Origin: Distichodus sexfasciatus
Lineage: Eukaryota > Chordata > Actinopteri > Characiformes > Distichodontidae
DNA: 64,000 nt
Direction of reading: 5' to 3'
NCBI GenBank assembly: GCA_032718565.1
Contig: JAVGVS010000760.1
Span: forward strand, 1 to 64,000
Within the stretch, counting starts at the first letter, position 1; the number at the start of each line of letters is the position of its first letter. Under the pieces are notes generated by a model. The model made no database searches. It saw nothing but the letters and a program-made list of their open reading frames with translations, and had not been told where the DNA came from. The position numbers and the translations under genes were made by a program. Below are positions 1-10,642 of the stretch, one piece after another.

Positions 1-809
1 TATATATATAATTTGCATTATTGCAAGTCAGTTTTATTTATAAAGTGCATTTAAACAACAGCCAAAAGTGAACAAAGTTTTATGCATAAAGCTGACATTT
101 ATCTTCCAATTAAATGATGAATTTTTAGTTAACAGCAAGGAAATCATTTAAGGGGCCAGTTGACCAAGAAATTAATTTTTCTGGCAGTTAATTCCAATGC
201 ATTGGATGAGTAAAGAAAACCTATATTACATATTTTATAACAATTTTTCATATATAATAATGTTGGAGTTTTATTAATAAGCATGTTACTTTGGAAAAAA
301 ATACTTATCTGCTGATACTGACGTCCATGATGATAATAAATACTGTAAGCTATTTTTCTATTGCTACAGGCCTTGTCCTCAGTGACCTCTTTTAAACCCA
401 GTTTTAATGGCCTCCGGCCGCCTTCTCACAGCCTCTAATGTCTTTGTCTTGTCCTTTTGTTCTGAATCCACTTTATTGGAAAGCAGATAAAGGCTCGTAT
501 TGGATTTACAGATGTGTGCATCATCTCTCCCCTCCCCCCTCAAAAACCTCCCCCAGGTTGAATTTAGCCCCGACTTGATTTGTCTCTGTGAGTTATAGCG
601 AGACCTGGCATCCCGAATCATGCCGCGGGCCTCGAGTGGTAAATGATGAGCACCAGGACTTTCAAAACTGAGCTGTTACATTTGACACATCACTGTTTTA
701 TGCTGAAGACGCTGCTGCATCCACACATTCGTCCACGCCACATTCTGTTAATACTGTTCACATTCTTACACACTGTTTAAATACTGCTTATTTTGAACAT
801 ATCGTCTGT
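1..809. other. Upstream non-coding block with low repetitiveness
   Basis: No gene seen. About 340-660 is moderately GC-rich, non-repetitive sequence amid AT-rich DNA and may be a conserved non-coding element. The rest is AT-rich without recognisable structure. Confidence 0.3.
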
Positions 810-1087
810 ATGGTTATGCTGCAGATCTTATTTATATGTAATGCACAAAAAATAGCATGTCATCTCCACTTGACTGAAGGAAAAAAGAAAGAGAGAATGA
901 GAGAAACCAAAGTTCAACCAAGGAGACCATTCAGTTTTAGATTGACAAGTAATTTTATTTGGCAAAAACAAGCTGTCTTTAGTGTGTATGTGATAAGTTT
1001 TGGAGGAAGCCCGTCGCTTGGTCGTTGGTTCCCTCGTCTCTGAAGCTGGCAGATCTGGCTGGATTTCGTATTCACTTTCATTAGAAA

Positions 1088-1480
1088 AAGAAGTAGAGGG
1101 AGAGAAAAGGACAAAGAAGCAAAAAAGAAAGAAGAGATACTGAGGGATACAAAGAGAGACAGAAAGAGAGAAGAAATAAGAGACATGGAAAGAAAGAGAA
1201 CAAATGAAAAACACAGAAAGAAAGAAAAAATGGAGAGAGACTGAGAGATAGAGAGAGGGCCAGAGAGAGACAGGAAGAGAAAATGAAAAAGAAAGGAAGA
1301 GAACAAAAAATAAGGAACAAAAAATAAAAAGATTAAAAAAATAAAAATAAAAATGAAAAGAAAACAGAATAGAACGAGAGAGAAAGGGAAGGAAAGAAAT
1401 AAAGAAAAGTGGAGAGTGACTAAAAGAAAAATGGAACGTAAGAGAAAGAGAAAGAGAAAGAGAAAGAGAGTTTTCCATGT
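1088..1480. repeat. Long polypurine tract
   Basis: About 390 bases that are almost all A and G on the plus strand (GAGA and GAAA mixtures, ending in AAAGAG repeats). Reverse-strand open frames here read as Phe/Leu/Ser runs and are artefacts. Confidence 0.85.
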
Positions 1481-2031
1481 TCTGTATAATACAGGGAACA
1501 GAGATTTAGGCAATAATAATAGCGGTATATGAGCGTATGTGGACGTTATGAGCAGAATGAAAATAGAAATAAATAAACACGTCAAATTAAAGAAACAAGA
1601 AAGTTAATCTAAATAATATAATATAGGAGTTGATCAGATTAATTGATGAAGAGCAGCAGTGAGATTGATTGATCAGACTGATCTGATTTGTTAAATTGAC
1701 ACGGCTGAGGGATGTAACTGGGATGTGACGGGTTTCATGTCTCGCAGGACAATGTCTCTTTTCTTGTTTAAATGTAATTTTGAGTTGTGTAACGTCGCTG
1801 TATCGATTCAGCTCCTCCTGAAGGTTTTTGATTGAATTATCTGATGCACTCAGTCCCGACATCTGAGACTTTTCTACTTGTGTTTGAGGACTCGATGAGA
1901 CGACCGTGAGAGAGGTGAGAAAACACCATAAACACCATGTGATCTCATTACGGATCCATTTCACTCAGTATTTTTAGACTGACAGTAAACACAAACAATG
2001 TGTATGTGTGTGTGTCACAAAGGAATATGAA
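1481..2031. other. Non-coding, nothing recognised
   Basis: AT-rich sequence between two purine tracts, with a short GT run near 2000. The minus-strand open frame has no recognisable domain. Confidence 0.4.
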
Positions 2032-2211
2032 ATAGAGAGAAAGAGAAAGTATGAGACATAAAAAGACACAAGGCGAGAGGACAAAGAGAACTAAAGAGAA
2101 AGAAAGAATGAAAGAAAGAAAGAAAAATATGAGACATAGAGAGAAAAACAGAGATAAACAAGGAGATATGAGAAAGAGAGCTAGAGAGAGAGAGAGAGAG
2201 AGAGAGAGAAT
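2032..2211. repeat. Polypurine tract ending in (GA)n
   Basis: GA/AAAG-rich tract on the plus strand, finishing in about ten perfect GA units. Confidence 0.85.
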
Positions 2212-2462
2212 TTGCAAAAATCTTTATTACAGTCTTAGAGGCACATCAACATCAATTTGTCACAGGGTCTGTACATCAAAATTGTGCAAACTGCAGCTGT
2301 TCATTTTCAGTCTCACACAGGACATTGTTATAGCACCATCTTTGAACAAATTTATCAAGATTCTTCATGGACTTATAAAAGTGGAAATCAATCAAAACAC
2401 GAGACTTCACAAGTGTAGAAAAAAGCACTGAAATATCAGCATTCACATTTTTGCGGCTGATA

Positions 2463-3026
2463 TACAGTACTGTGCAAAAGTTTTAGGCAGGTGTGAAAAA
2501 ATGCTGTAAACAAAGACTGCTTTCAGAAATATAAATAATGATTGTTTGTTTTTATCAATTTACAAAATGCAAAGTGAGAGAACAAAAGAAAAACCTAAAT
2601 CAAATCAATATTTGGTGTTACTACCTTTAGCCTTCAAACCAGCATCAATTCTTATAGGTACACTTGCACAAAGTCAGGGATTTTGTAGGATTATAGTCAT
2701 TCTATTATTTTGTAGGATTATAGTCATTTTATTATTTTGTAGGATGATAGGATTATAGATCTGTGGTCAGTTCTCCAAGATGTTTGGAACAACCTACCAG
2801 CCGAGTTCCTTCAAAAACTGTGTGCAAGTGTACCTAGAAGAACTGATGCTGTTTTGAAGGCAAAGGCTGGTCACACCAAATATTGATTTGATTTAGATTT
2901 CTCTTTTGTTCATTCACTGCATTTTGTTGATTGATGAAAATAAATGATTAACACTTCCATTTCTGAAAGCATTCTTTGTTTGCAGCATTTTTTCACACCT
3001 GCCTAAAACTTTTGCACAGTACTGTA
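2463..3026 (+). mobile_element. Deleted Tc1-like transposon copy
   Basis: About 560 bp with long terminal inverted repeats beginning TACAGTACTGTGCAAAAG and ending in the complement, flanked by TA. Inside, 2758-2886 on the plus strand reads as the last ~43 residues of a Tc1 transposase (VWNNLPAEFLQKL ... VLKAKAGHTKY, then stop). The DDE catalytic region is deleted, so the copy cannot mobilise itself. Confidence 0.88.
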
Positions 3027-3207
3027 GGTTGCCATCTTAGCTTGGCCCAACAGAAAATTCAGAAGTTGACATTTAAAACAATGCTTCTGCAGATATTTCA
3101 AACCCAAAATAAAAATCTCAGTAGAAAAACATTCATTAAACTTAAAGAACAAACTTGTCAAGACGGCAAAAAAAGGACGCAACCTCTGACATTGCAAAAA
3201 AGCATGA

Positions 3208-3530
3208 AACACACACACACAGAGTGAGAGAGAGAGAGAGAGAGAGAGAGTGGGGGGGAGAAGTGAAGAAGAAAGCAAGAAAATATGTGACAAAGAGAGA
3301 AAAACAGACAAGAACAAGAGAGAGAGCAGTGAAAGAGACAGACAGAGAAACTATGAAAGACAGAGAGAGTGAGATTAAACAGAGAGACCAAAAGAGGACG
3401 AGAACGAGAGAGAGAAGAAAGAGAAAAGCAGAGAGAAATAAAAAATGAAAGTAAGGAAAAAGAGTGAGACAGAAATAGAGAGAAGAAAGAGAAAAATGGA
3501 CAAAGAAAGGCATAGAAAGAGTGTCACGGT
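3208..3530. repeat. CA/GA microsatellite and polypurine tract
   Basis: A CA run passes into a GA run, then a roughly 270-base purine-rich stretch on the plus strand, ending in three copies of a GTCACGGTT unit just before the LTR. Confidence 0.8.
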
Positions 3531-3549
3531 TGTCACGGTTGTCACAAAT

Positions 3550-4462
3550 TGTCACGGTCCGCCCAGCTTAGACGGGACCGTGCCACCGGTGAACCCAGAT
3601 AAGTATCTGTTTTGTTTCTCTGGCTCTCTGAGTTCACTTTTGGCGTTGTGGCTGTGGTGTTTGCCCCTCGTGTCTCCTTGGGTTAGCCTTAGCCTTCCTT
3701 GTTAGCTTGCTCCTCACTTCCGGGTTCTGTGTTTGCACCTCGTGCCCTTCTGAGTAGTTCACTCTCTGTTTAGAGCGCACCCCACTTCCTGGTATGTTGT
3801 TTGCACTGCGTGTTCCCTACCTAGTAGGTCAGTGTCTGTGTAGAACACCCCCACGCTTATCATTGATTTCAGCTGTGTCTCGTTCTGCCTTGAGTTTGGG
3901 ATTGGTGCAAGCACTCGTTTGTTGAGTTGTGTGGCCTTATTTAAGTCAGTTTAACCCGTGTCTCTCCGAGTCTGTATTCCTCATACCCTGTGGTTGTTTG
4001 GTTCGTGTTTGTTGGATATCCTGGTGAAACTCTGCTCTCCCTCCTTTTGTTTGGACTTTTGGACCTTTGTGATTTTGGTTTGGTTTTATGTTTCTGTTTG
4101 GCTTGCCCTTTTTGTTTCCTCATCCTCACACCTTTCTCCTGTGTTTCTCCCCAGGCTCGTGACTCCCAGTGTCTGGGCCATTGTCAGTTCACCTCCCGAG
4201 TCTTCAAGCGTAAGGACCTCGCTTGTTCCGGTTATTCGGGGAGGTTCTCCCCCATTAGCTGACGCCTACTACTGGGAGCACGGGCCTCACCTTTCTGTTG
4301 TAACTTTGTTCCTGTTTTTTGAGTGTTTTTGGACTGTGTGTGTTTCCCTGTTTCCTTTGTGCCAGCATTGTGTTTACCTTTGCCCTCAATAAACCCTTTA
4401 TTCTGCCTGCAACAGTGTCCTCATCCCCTTCCATCCTCCTCCCTGCAACCGCACCCATGACA
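3550..4462 (+). mobile_element. Solo LTR of a retrotransposon (913 bp, 5-bp TSD)
   Basis: Begins TGTCACGG and ends CATGACA, and is flanked by an exact 5-bp target duplication CAAAT (3545-3549 and 4463-4467). A TTATTTAAG promoter-like motif lies near 3936 and AATAAA at 4388-4393, as expected for an LTR. No internal retroviral-type genes are present, so it is a solo LTR left by recombination. A gypsy-type fish LTR is likely, but the family is not proven. Confidence 0.75.
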
Positions 4463-4475
4463 CAAATAGGAGACA

Positions 4476-4512
4476 CAGATAGATAGATAGATAGATAGAA
4501 AGAAAGAAAGAC
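4476..4512. repeat. GATA/GAAA microsatellite
   Basis: Six or so AGAT units followed by AAAG units, starting a few bases after the LTR target duplication. Confidence 0.85.
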
Positions 4513-4599
4513 AGCCAAAGAGAGACAGACTGAGAAAATGGAAATAAAGGAAGAGATGGAAGAGTGAGAAATAGAGATACAGTTTGCCATATCAAGACA

Positions 4600-5640
4600 T
4601 ATATATATACTCAAATTTGATATATGGTTGAACTGATCACGCGTCTGATTTCAGCCTCACGTCACTCTATAGACCTTCTGCTGTTTCATAAACCCTCATA
4701 AAGGGAGTGAGAATCACACTCGCATATGGCATATTACCATATTATCTCTTCCAACAGGGAGAAATCAACTTCACAAACTGACGTAATGTGGCTTCACTGC
4801 ACCCCGAGGCCTTCTTACACAGAACAACTGGACATACTTAACCATGTGCACTTACTTAACATTCACAGCACATCACTGATCAAATAAACTGCGTCTCTAC
4901 TTACAGTCAGATATGAGTCAGTCACTGTGATGTGATGATAAACTAAAATAAACCAATGGTCTTCAGGGAAAACAATGACAATGTGTTTTGTGCTCATTCA
5001 GTAAATTGTGATTATTCAGGAAAACTAATGAAAGAGGTCAAATCTCATCTGCCAAACTTTACACAGGGTCTTCCCCATTGGCCGTTTTAGGCTATTTTTA
5101 CGTTTTAACTCAGCATTCCCTGAAAATTATTACGATTTTGTGAGGTAGCCAGTTGTCAAAGCTTAGATTTGGCAAAATTGCTTTGTAGAGATGGAATAAA
5201 TGAAGACAGACCCAAATGGAGCAGTGAAATCTTTGCACAAGTCGGATCCTCCTCTGATTGGTTAGCTTATTTCAGAAAAGGTTAGCCACAAGAAAAGTGA
5301 GGGCACTGTCCTCCATAATGGCGGCACCAACTTGTGGCCAAAATAGGGAACAACACTCTTAACGGCGGTGCCAACTTCTCACCAGAATAGGGAACGACAA
5401 CCTCAAGCTTGTGGCCAAGATAAGCAGTTGTGTTTTCTTTTGTTTTTTAACTTAGCAGTTGTTACGAAATGTAATACCCGGTGTCTCCTCAATGAGCTGA
5501 AATGTTTTACGCCGTGAATGGTGTCTCTACGTCAAAAACGGTGGCAAAAGGAGTTTAACAAACAACAAGTAAGAAAAAGAAGAAACGATGAAGAGAACAG
5601 CATATGCAGCGCCGGCCCTTTAAGAGGTTAAAGCCGCTGT
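4600..5640. other. Upstream flank of tmc3, no gene seen
   Basis: No coding region. A short phrase (TGGCCAAAATAGGGAA) recurs at about 5335, in degenerate form at 5385, and again at 48077, so part of 5300-5420 is repeat-derived. Any tmc3 promoter and 5' UTR exon should lie here, but I could not locate one. Confidence 0.4.
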
Positions 5641-5740
5641 GATTGGAGCAAATCTGGAGGCTTATAGTCACAGCAGGCAGCGCGGAGCAGACTTTCAGCT
5701 CAGGGGCCAATCAGACAGGTAGCATCTGCACCTCCAGATG

Positions 5741-5794
5741 TTACACACACACTCACACACACACTGAGGGAACGTACACACACACACACACACA
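5741..5794. repeat. CA microsatellite
   Basis: Two interrupted ACAC runs just upstream of the tmc3 start codon, followed by TATATATA. Confidence 0.85.
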
Positions 5795-5825
5795 TGTATA
5801 TATAAGTTTTCTCCTTTTTTCAGCC

Positions 5826-5941
5826 ATGAGTGCAGAAACAGAGCCAGCAGCCATCACCAGATCTGTGAATTCCTCCAAACGGCATAAGAGTGTGAGGAAG
5901 GGCTCCAGGAGGATCTACAGTCCATACCAGGACAATGGAGG
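5826..5941 (+). CDS. tmc3: tmc3 coding exon 1 (start codon)
   Basis: Codes residues 1-39, a hydrophilic, Ser/Lys/Arg-rich N-terminus beginning MSAETEP and ending SPYQDNG. The donor gtgagt follows directly. The exon ends after two bases of a Gly codon, which the next exon completes. A TATA-like run lies only about 25 bases upstream of the ATG, too close for an ordinary promoter if this ATG is used, so the real 5' UTR probably begins further upstream. Confidence 0.8.
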
Positions 5942-6054
5942 GTGAGTACAGTTCCTTAATTACACACACACATTCCTGTTAATGACATAACATTGCAGTG
6001 TACTGTGTTTAAGGTTTAAGGATTGTGTGTTTCAGAAATAAGACTTCCTTTGAG

Positions 6055-6087
<33 letters not shown>

Positions 6088-9000
6088 GTTATTATTATTA
6101 TTAATAGTAGTAGAAGTAGTATTCAAAATCAAAATCAGAACAAGTTTTAAGTAAGATAACAAGATGTTCCTATACAAATGTCATTAATCATTAAGTAAAA
6201 GCATAAAGAGAGTAAAGTGTGTGATGTAATAATAAACATACACAAGCATGCACAATGCCACTTTGTACCATTTATTGCATTTTAACAGTTAAAGGTTTAC
6301 TTAAATTTTCGCTGCTGAAATTGAGATTGATTTTACTTCAATATGCTGTGTATATAGTTGTATTGATAACAAAGCACTGTAGAATCCTGTTAAATCTTAA
6401 ATGTATACAGTCATCATGTCTAATCATGCACATAAACGATCAGTGTATAGTTCAAACACATATAGGCCACAACCATATAGAACGTTTATGGGAAGCTAAA
6501 AATAATAATTACAATCACAAACTCATATCTGGCACTTAGACACACTAAAGACTTTGAATGACAATCAGTTTCACTGTTAACAGCACATCTGCTAGGTTTT
6601 ATTTGACAGTTTTATGGCATGATAACTCTGGTCATAAACATGCCATTTGTTCTGAAGGACTTATTTTAAATAAAGGTGTATGTGTAAAACAGATGTACAA
6701 AAAACCAAACAATCACAACGATGCATTGAATAAAAATGGTTAAACAGAGTTTGTAATGCAGACAGTTACGTATTTCACTTTTAAGACCAAAACCTGCTAT
6801 AAATCTATAAAATGTCATAAATCTTGGTTCACCAGCGCCTCAGATGATGAGGACAAGCAGGAGCATCGAGTGGACAGTAACGACCCCGAGGAACTCTTCC
6901 AGAACATTCAGGTGCAAAAAGAACTCATCGCCAACATCCGAACTCGGCCGTGGCCAATGAGACGCAAACTCCGAGTCTTAAAGTGAGTCCCAGAAAAATG
7001 ACACATGAAGCACTGTGCAAAACCCTCATTTCTTTAGATTTTGCTAGAAAAATGAAAGAGTTAAGAGAGAGATGTTTTTGGTGCATGTGGAAAGATATAT
7101 TGTCAATACTATACCTCAAGACTACATTGAAAACACAAAAAGTCTGGCTCTTTGGAAGTAAAATGTGAATTCACGAGGCATGACTCAAGAATTTAACAAT
7201 TTTTGCTTTTCATTTACTACTGTGTGCACTTATGCAACATGTAATATTAATATTTGCATTATGTGTTCTGTAAAAGCATCCATGAAACATGTTGCCTAAT
7301 TAACACTTGAAATAATTTGGAAAATAAATCTTACATGGCCTATATATTCAAATATTTAACCTCATTTTAATCATATCGTGGAAACATACAGTAAGTCTCG
7401 TTCACTAACCGGTCTTAAGAAATTTACTCTTACGCAGTTTTACCGTTTTTACAAATACAGATGGTCCCTGAGTTATGACTGTCCGACTTAGGGTTTTTTG
7501 ATCTTACAATGACGATACCAATTAAATTTCGCGGGGCAGGCATCTCCTACTATAAAAATATTGGTCAATATCAATATTTACAATTACACAGAACAAATGC
7601 TGAGACACATGTTGGATGCTGTTTGAATGATGAACAGCTTGTTTTTCACATTAAATGTATTATTCACAAAAGGAGTTCAGAGTGTAGATAGTGTGGAGTA
7701 AAATAATTTAGTTTATAAAAAAATTTTTTTTGACTACTTTATTAATATTTTACATTTTTTTATAACAATTTCCATTTTCATTAAATTGTCTTAACACAGA
7801 ATATTATAATAAATATCAAATTTGGGATAAATAAATTTCCATGAGTTTATTAGCATGGTCAAAATGGTAGAAATTAAAATTGTATTAAATGGCAGAAACT
7901 CCCACTTTCCACTTTTTACACTAGCGTAAAAGTAGCTTTTACAAAACAACACAAACTAAATTTTTATCTGTTTGACCAAAGGAACTCACTTATGATACAA
8001 TTCATTAATCTCATGAAACATATGTTGCATAATCAAGACTTGAAATAATTGAAATAAAACAATCTTACATGGTCTTACTATTGAAATATTTAACTTCACA
8101 ATTAAATTATATTGCAATTACAGTAATTACAGTTCTGCAGAACTCTTGAATGGACTGATGCTAATATGGAGGAGGTTTAGTGATGCACAGCAAATTATAA
8201 TTACCAAAGCCGTCAGCCGTATTAATGACACAGCACCTGAAGAGCGTAATAAAGGCTGACGAGTAATTATTTTTATTCACTCGTCTTTGGCGTTCTCGTT
8301 TTCCTGAGGTCACAGTCTGACACAGTGAAGGATCAGATGGAGGTTACTGATGAGGGTTAATTTCAGGACAGGGACACCGTGCACGGGCCAAAAAACACAC
8401 AAAGTACCCGATTTGACACGATGTGTGACACTGCAAAGATGTTGGTTTTAAAGTTGTGTGTTCAATGAATATTCCAAGTGGATCTGACTTTATTCCAGAG
8501 ATCAACTCATTTTACTCTAGCAAAATGCATGTATGTTTTTCATTATGATAATAATATAATAATGTCCCAGCTTGAAAGTATTAGATAGCACTGTGACAGA
8601 AATTGTACCATACACATGTAGAAAAATCTTCACTGAAAACAAATTTTTTCTTAAGAAACTATGGTGAAATCAATAGACGAAAACCAATCTTTGCTCATTC
8701 AAAAGATATCAGATTTGTCTTGCTATTTTCTCATTGAATACAATAATGTGAATCGTCTGACAAAAACAATATAAGGCATGAATGTCTAACATGTTATTCT
8801 AATAATATAAGCCAATAAATAAAGGGAGAGAAGAATGCTCAAAAATAATGTCAAATAATTAAAATAACACACAAGACAGTAACTTGTTCCCATGTGATAA
8901 CTTGCATGCACAAGATAAAACATTATTCTAACTTGACATCACTTAAGATAATAACTGGCCTTCATGAGATAATTAACCGAAGATCACACAAGATAATAAG

Positions 9001-10609
9001 TGCCTCCCATGAAATAATTAACTAGTACACACAAGATAAAACATTACTCAAGTGAGATGATTAGCTTGACATTGCACAAGATAATAACTTGATCCAATAA
9101 CTTCTTTAACTTGTACACAAGATGAGATAATTGATTTATGTCCACAAAATAAAACTTTACTAATGAGATCATTAATTTGTACACTCAAAATAATACTCTA
9201 ATCCAATGTGGTAATTAACATCACACAAGATAATAACTCTTTCCTATGAGATAATTATCTTGATAGTAACTTATTCCATGTAATAGTTAACTTGTACACA
9301 CAAGATAATGTTTTATATCAATGAGATAATTAACTTGACATCACTTGTGATAATAACTTGCTTCCATGAGATAATTAACTTATACACACAAGATAGGAAC
9401 TTGTTCCCATGAGATAATTAACTTGACATCATGCAAGATAATAACTTGAACCAATAAATTACTGTATACACACAAGATACTATTTATACTTGTTCCAATG
9501 AGATAATTAACTTGTACACACAAGATAGTAACTTGTTTTGATGAGATAACTAACTTCTGTCCACAAGATAATAATATTTTCCCATTTAAAATACATTCAA
9601 GATAATACTTTATTTCAATGAGATAATTAACTTGACATCACTTGAGATAGTAACTTGTTCCCATAAGATAATTAACTTGTCCACAAGATTTAAAAAAAAA
9701 TCAAAGTACAGGCTATATACTAGTTTTGCATGAATTACAGTGTTTGAAATAGTCCATAGGAAATAGGAAAGTCCAGTTGAGCTTGGAAGCAAAAGATGTT
9801 TACTCGAAAATATTCTACTTTTCAAAAAGGAGGCTCTGCAGGAAAAAAAAGACACTAACAAATAATGATGGATGCTTAAAGAAGCGTTTCTACACGTTGA
9901 GCTGCATCAGAATTTTTGCCTTGAGCAGAATTATTCGCTGACTGAGTTGTTTCCAGTTTTACCGAACAGTGCTCTACGTAAATCAGTGTAAAGTGTGTCT
10001 GAAAACAGTGTCTTTTTTCATCTGAAGGTCCACATTGTTTTGACCAAGTTATAATGCAACAAACTGCTGACCACTGCTGACAACTACTGCCGACTGGGCA
10101 ACCGGACGGGTGACGGGTTTATAGCCTTGTTATTAGCCTTAGCCTTATTTCTTCTTCTTGTGCGTCACAGTAAAAGCAGAGGTGATTTTCTTAAAGGCTT
10201 CCCACTGTAAATACATTCAAAAAACAAGCTGGTCCCCATAATGTGCCCTTAATGTTTATTTGCTTTTCCTGTTTTCCCCCTCATCGAACTCTCACAGCCC
10301 AGATAATATCCCTGCGCAATGAAGGAATGTTTTTATGATCTGTTCATGAACTGAAGCAGGATGTGTATTTTTACAGGCTACACTCGGTTAAGTTTATTCA
10401 GACGGGAAAACTCAGGTAAAAGTGTGTGTGTGTGGTGTTTCAGAGGGACCAGACGAGTGTAGTAATGACGATGATGATAATACGGGATGAAGAGCAGGAG
10501 CTCAGTGTATTAACGACTTCATCAGAACCTACAACAGAGCAATAAATCCCAGCAGAGAGGAATAATGTGTTATGAGGCAAACTGCTGAAGCTGGCAATCT
10601 CTTGTGAGG

Positions 10610-10642
<33 letters not shown>

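Noticed and set aside
828..1585. Long reverse-strand open frames of 216 and 223 codons
   Set aside because: They read the complement of a polypurine tract and give Phe/Leu/Ser runs in several frames at once; low-complexity artefact, not a membrane protein.
3142..3555. Reverse-strand 137-codon hydrophobic frame
   Set aside because: Same artefact over the GA-rich tract before the solo LTR.
3958..4392. 144-codon frame inside the solo LTR
   Set aside because: No similarity to retroviral-type proteins; LTRs commonly carry chance frames.
5796..5806. TATA box for tmc3
   Set aside because: TATATATAAG lies about 20-30 bases upstream of the presumed start codon, which would leave no 5' UTR; it follows a CA microsatellite and is probably incidental.
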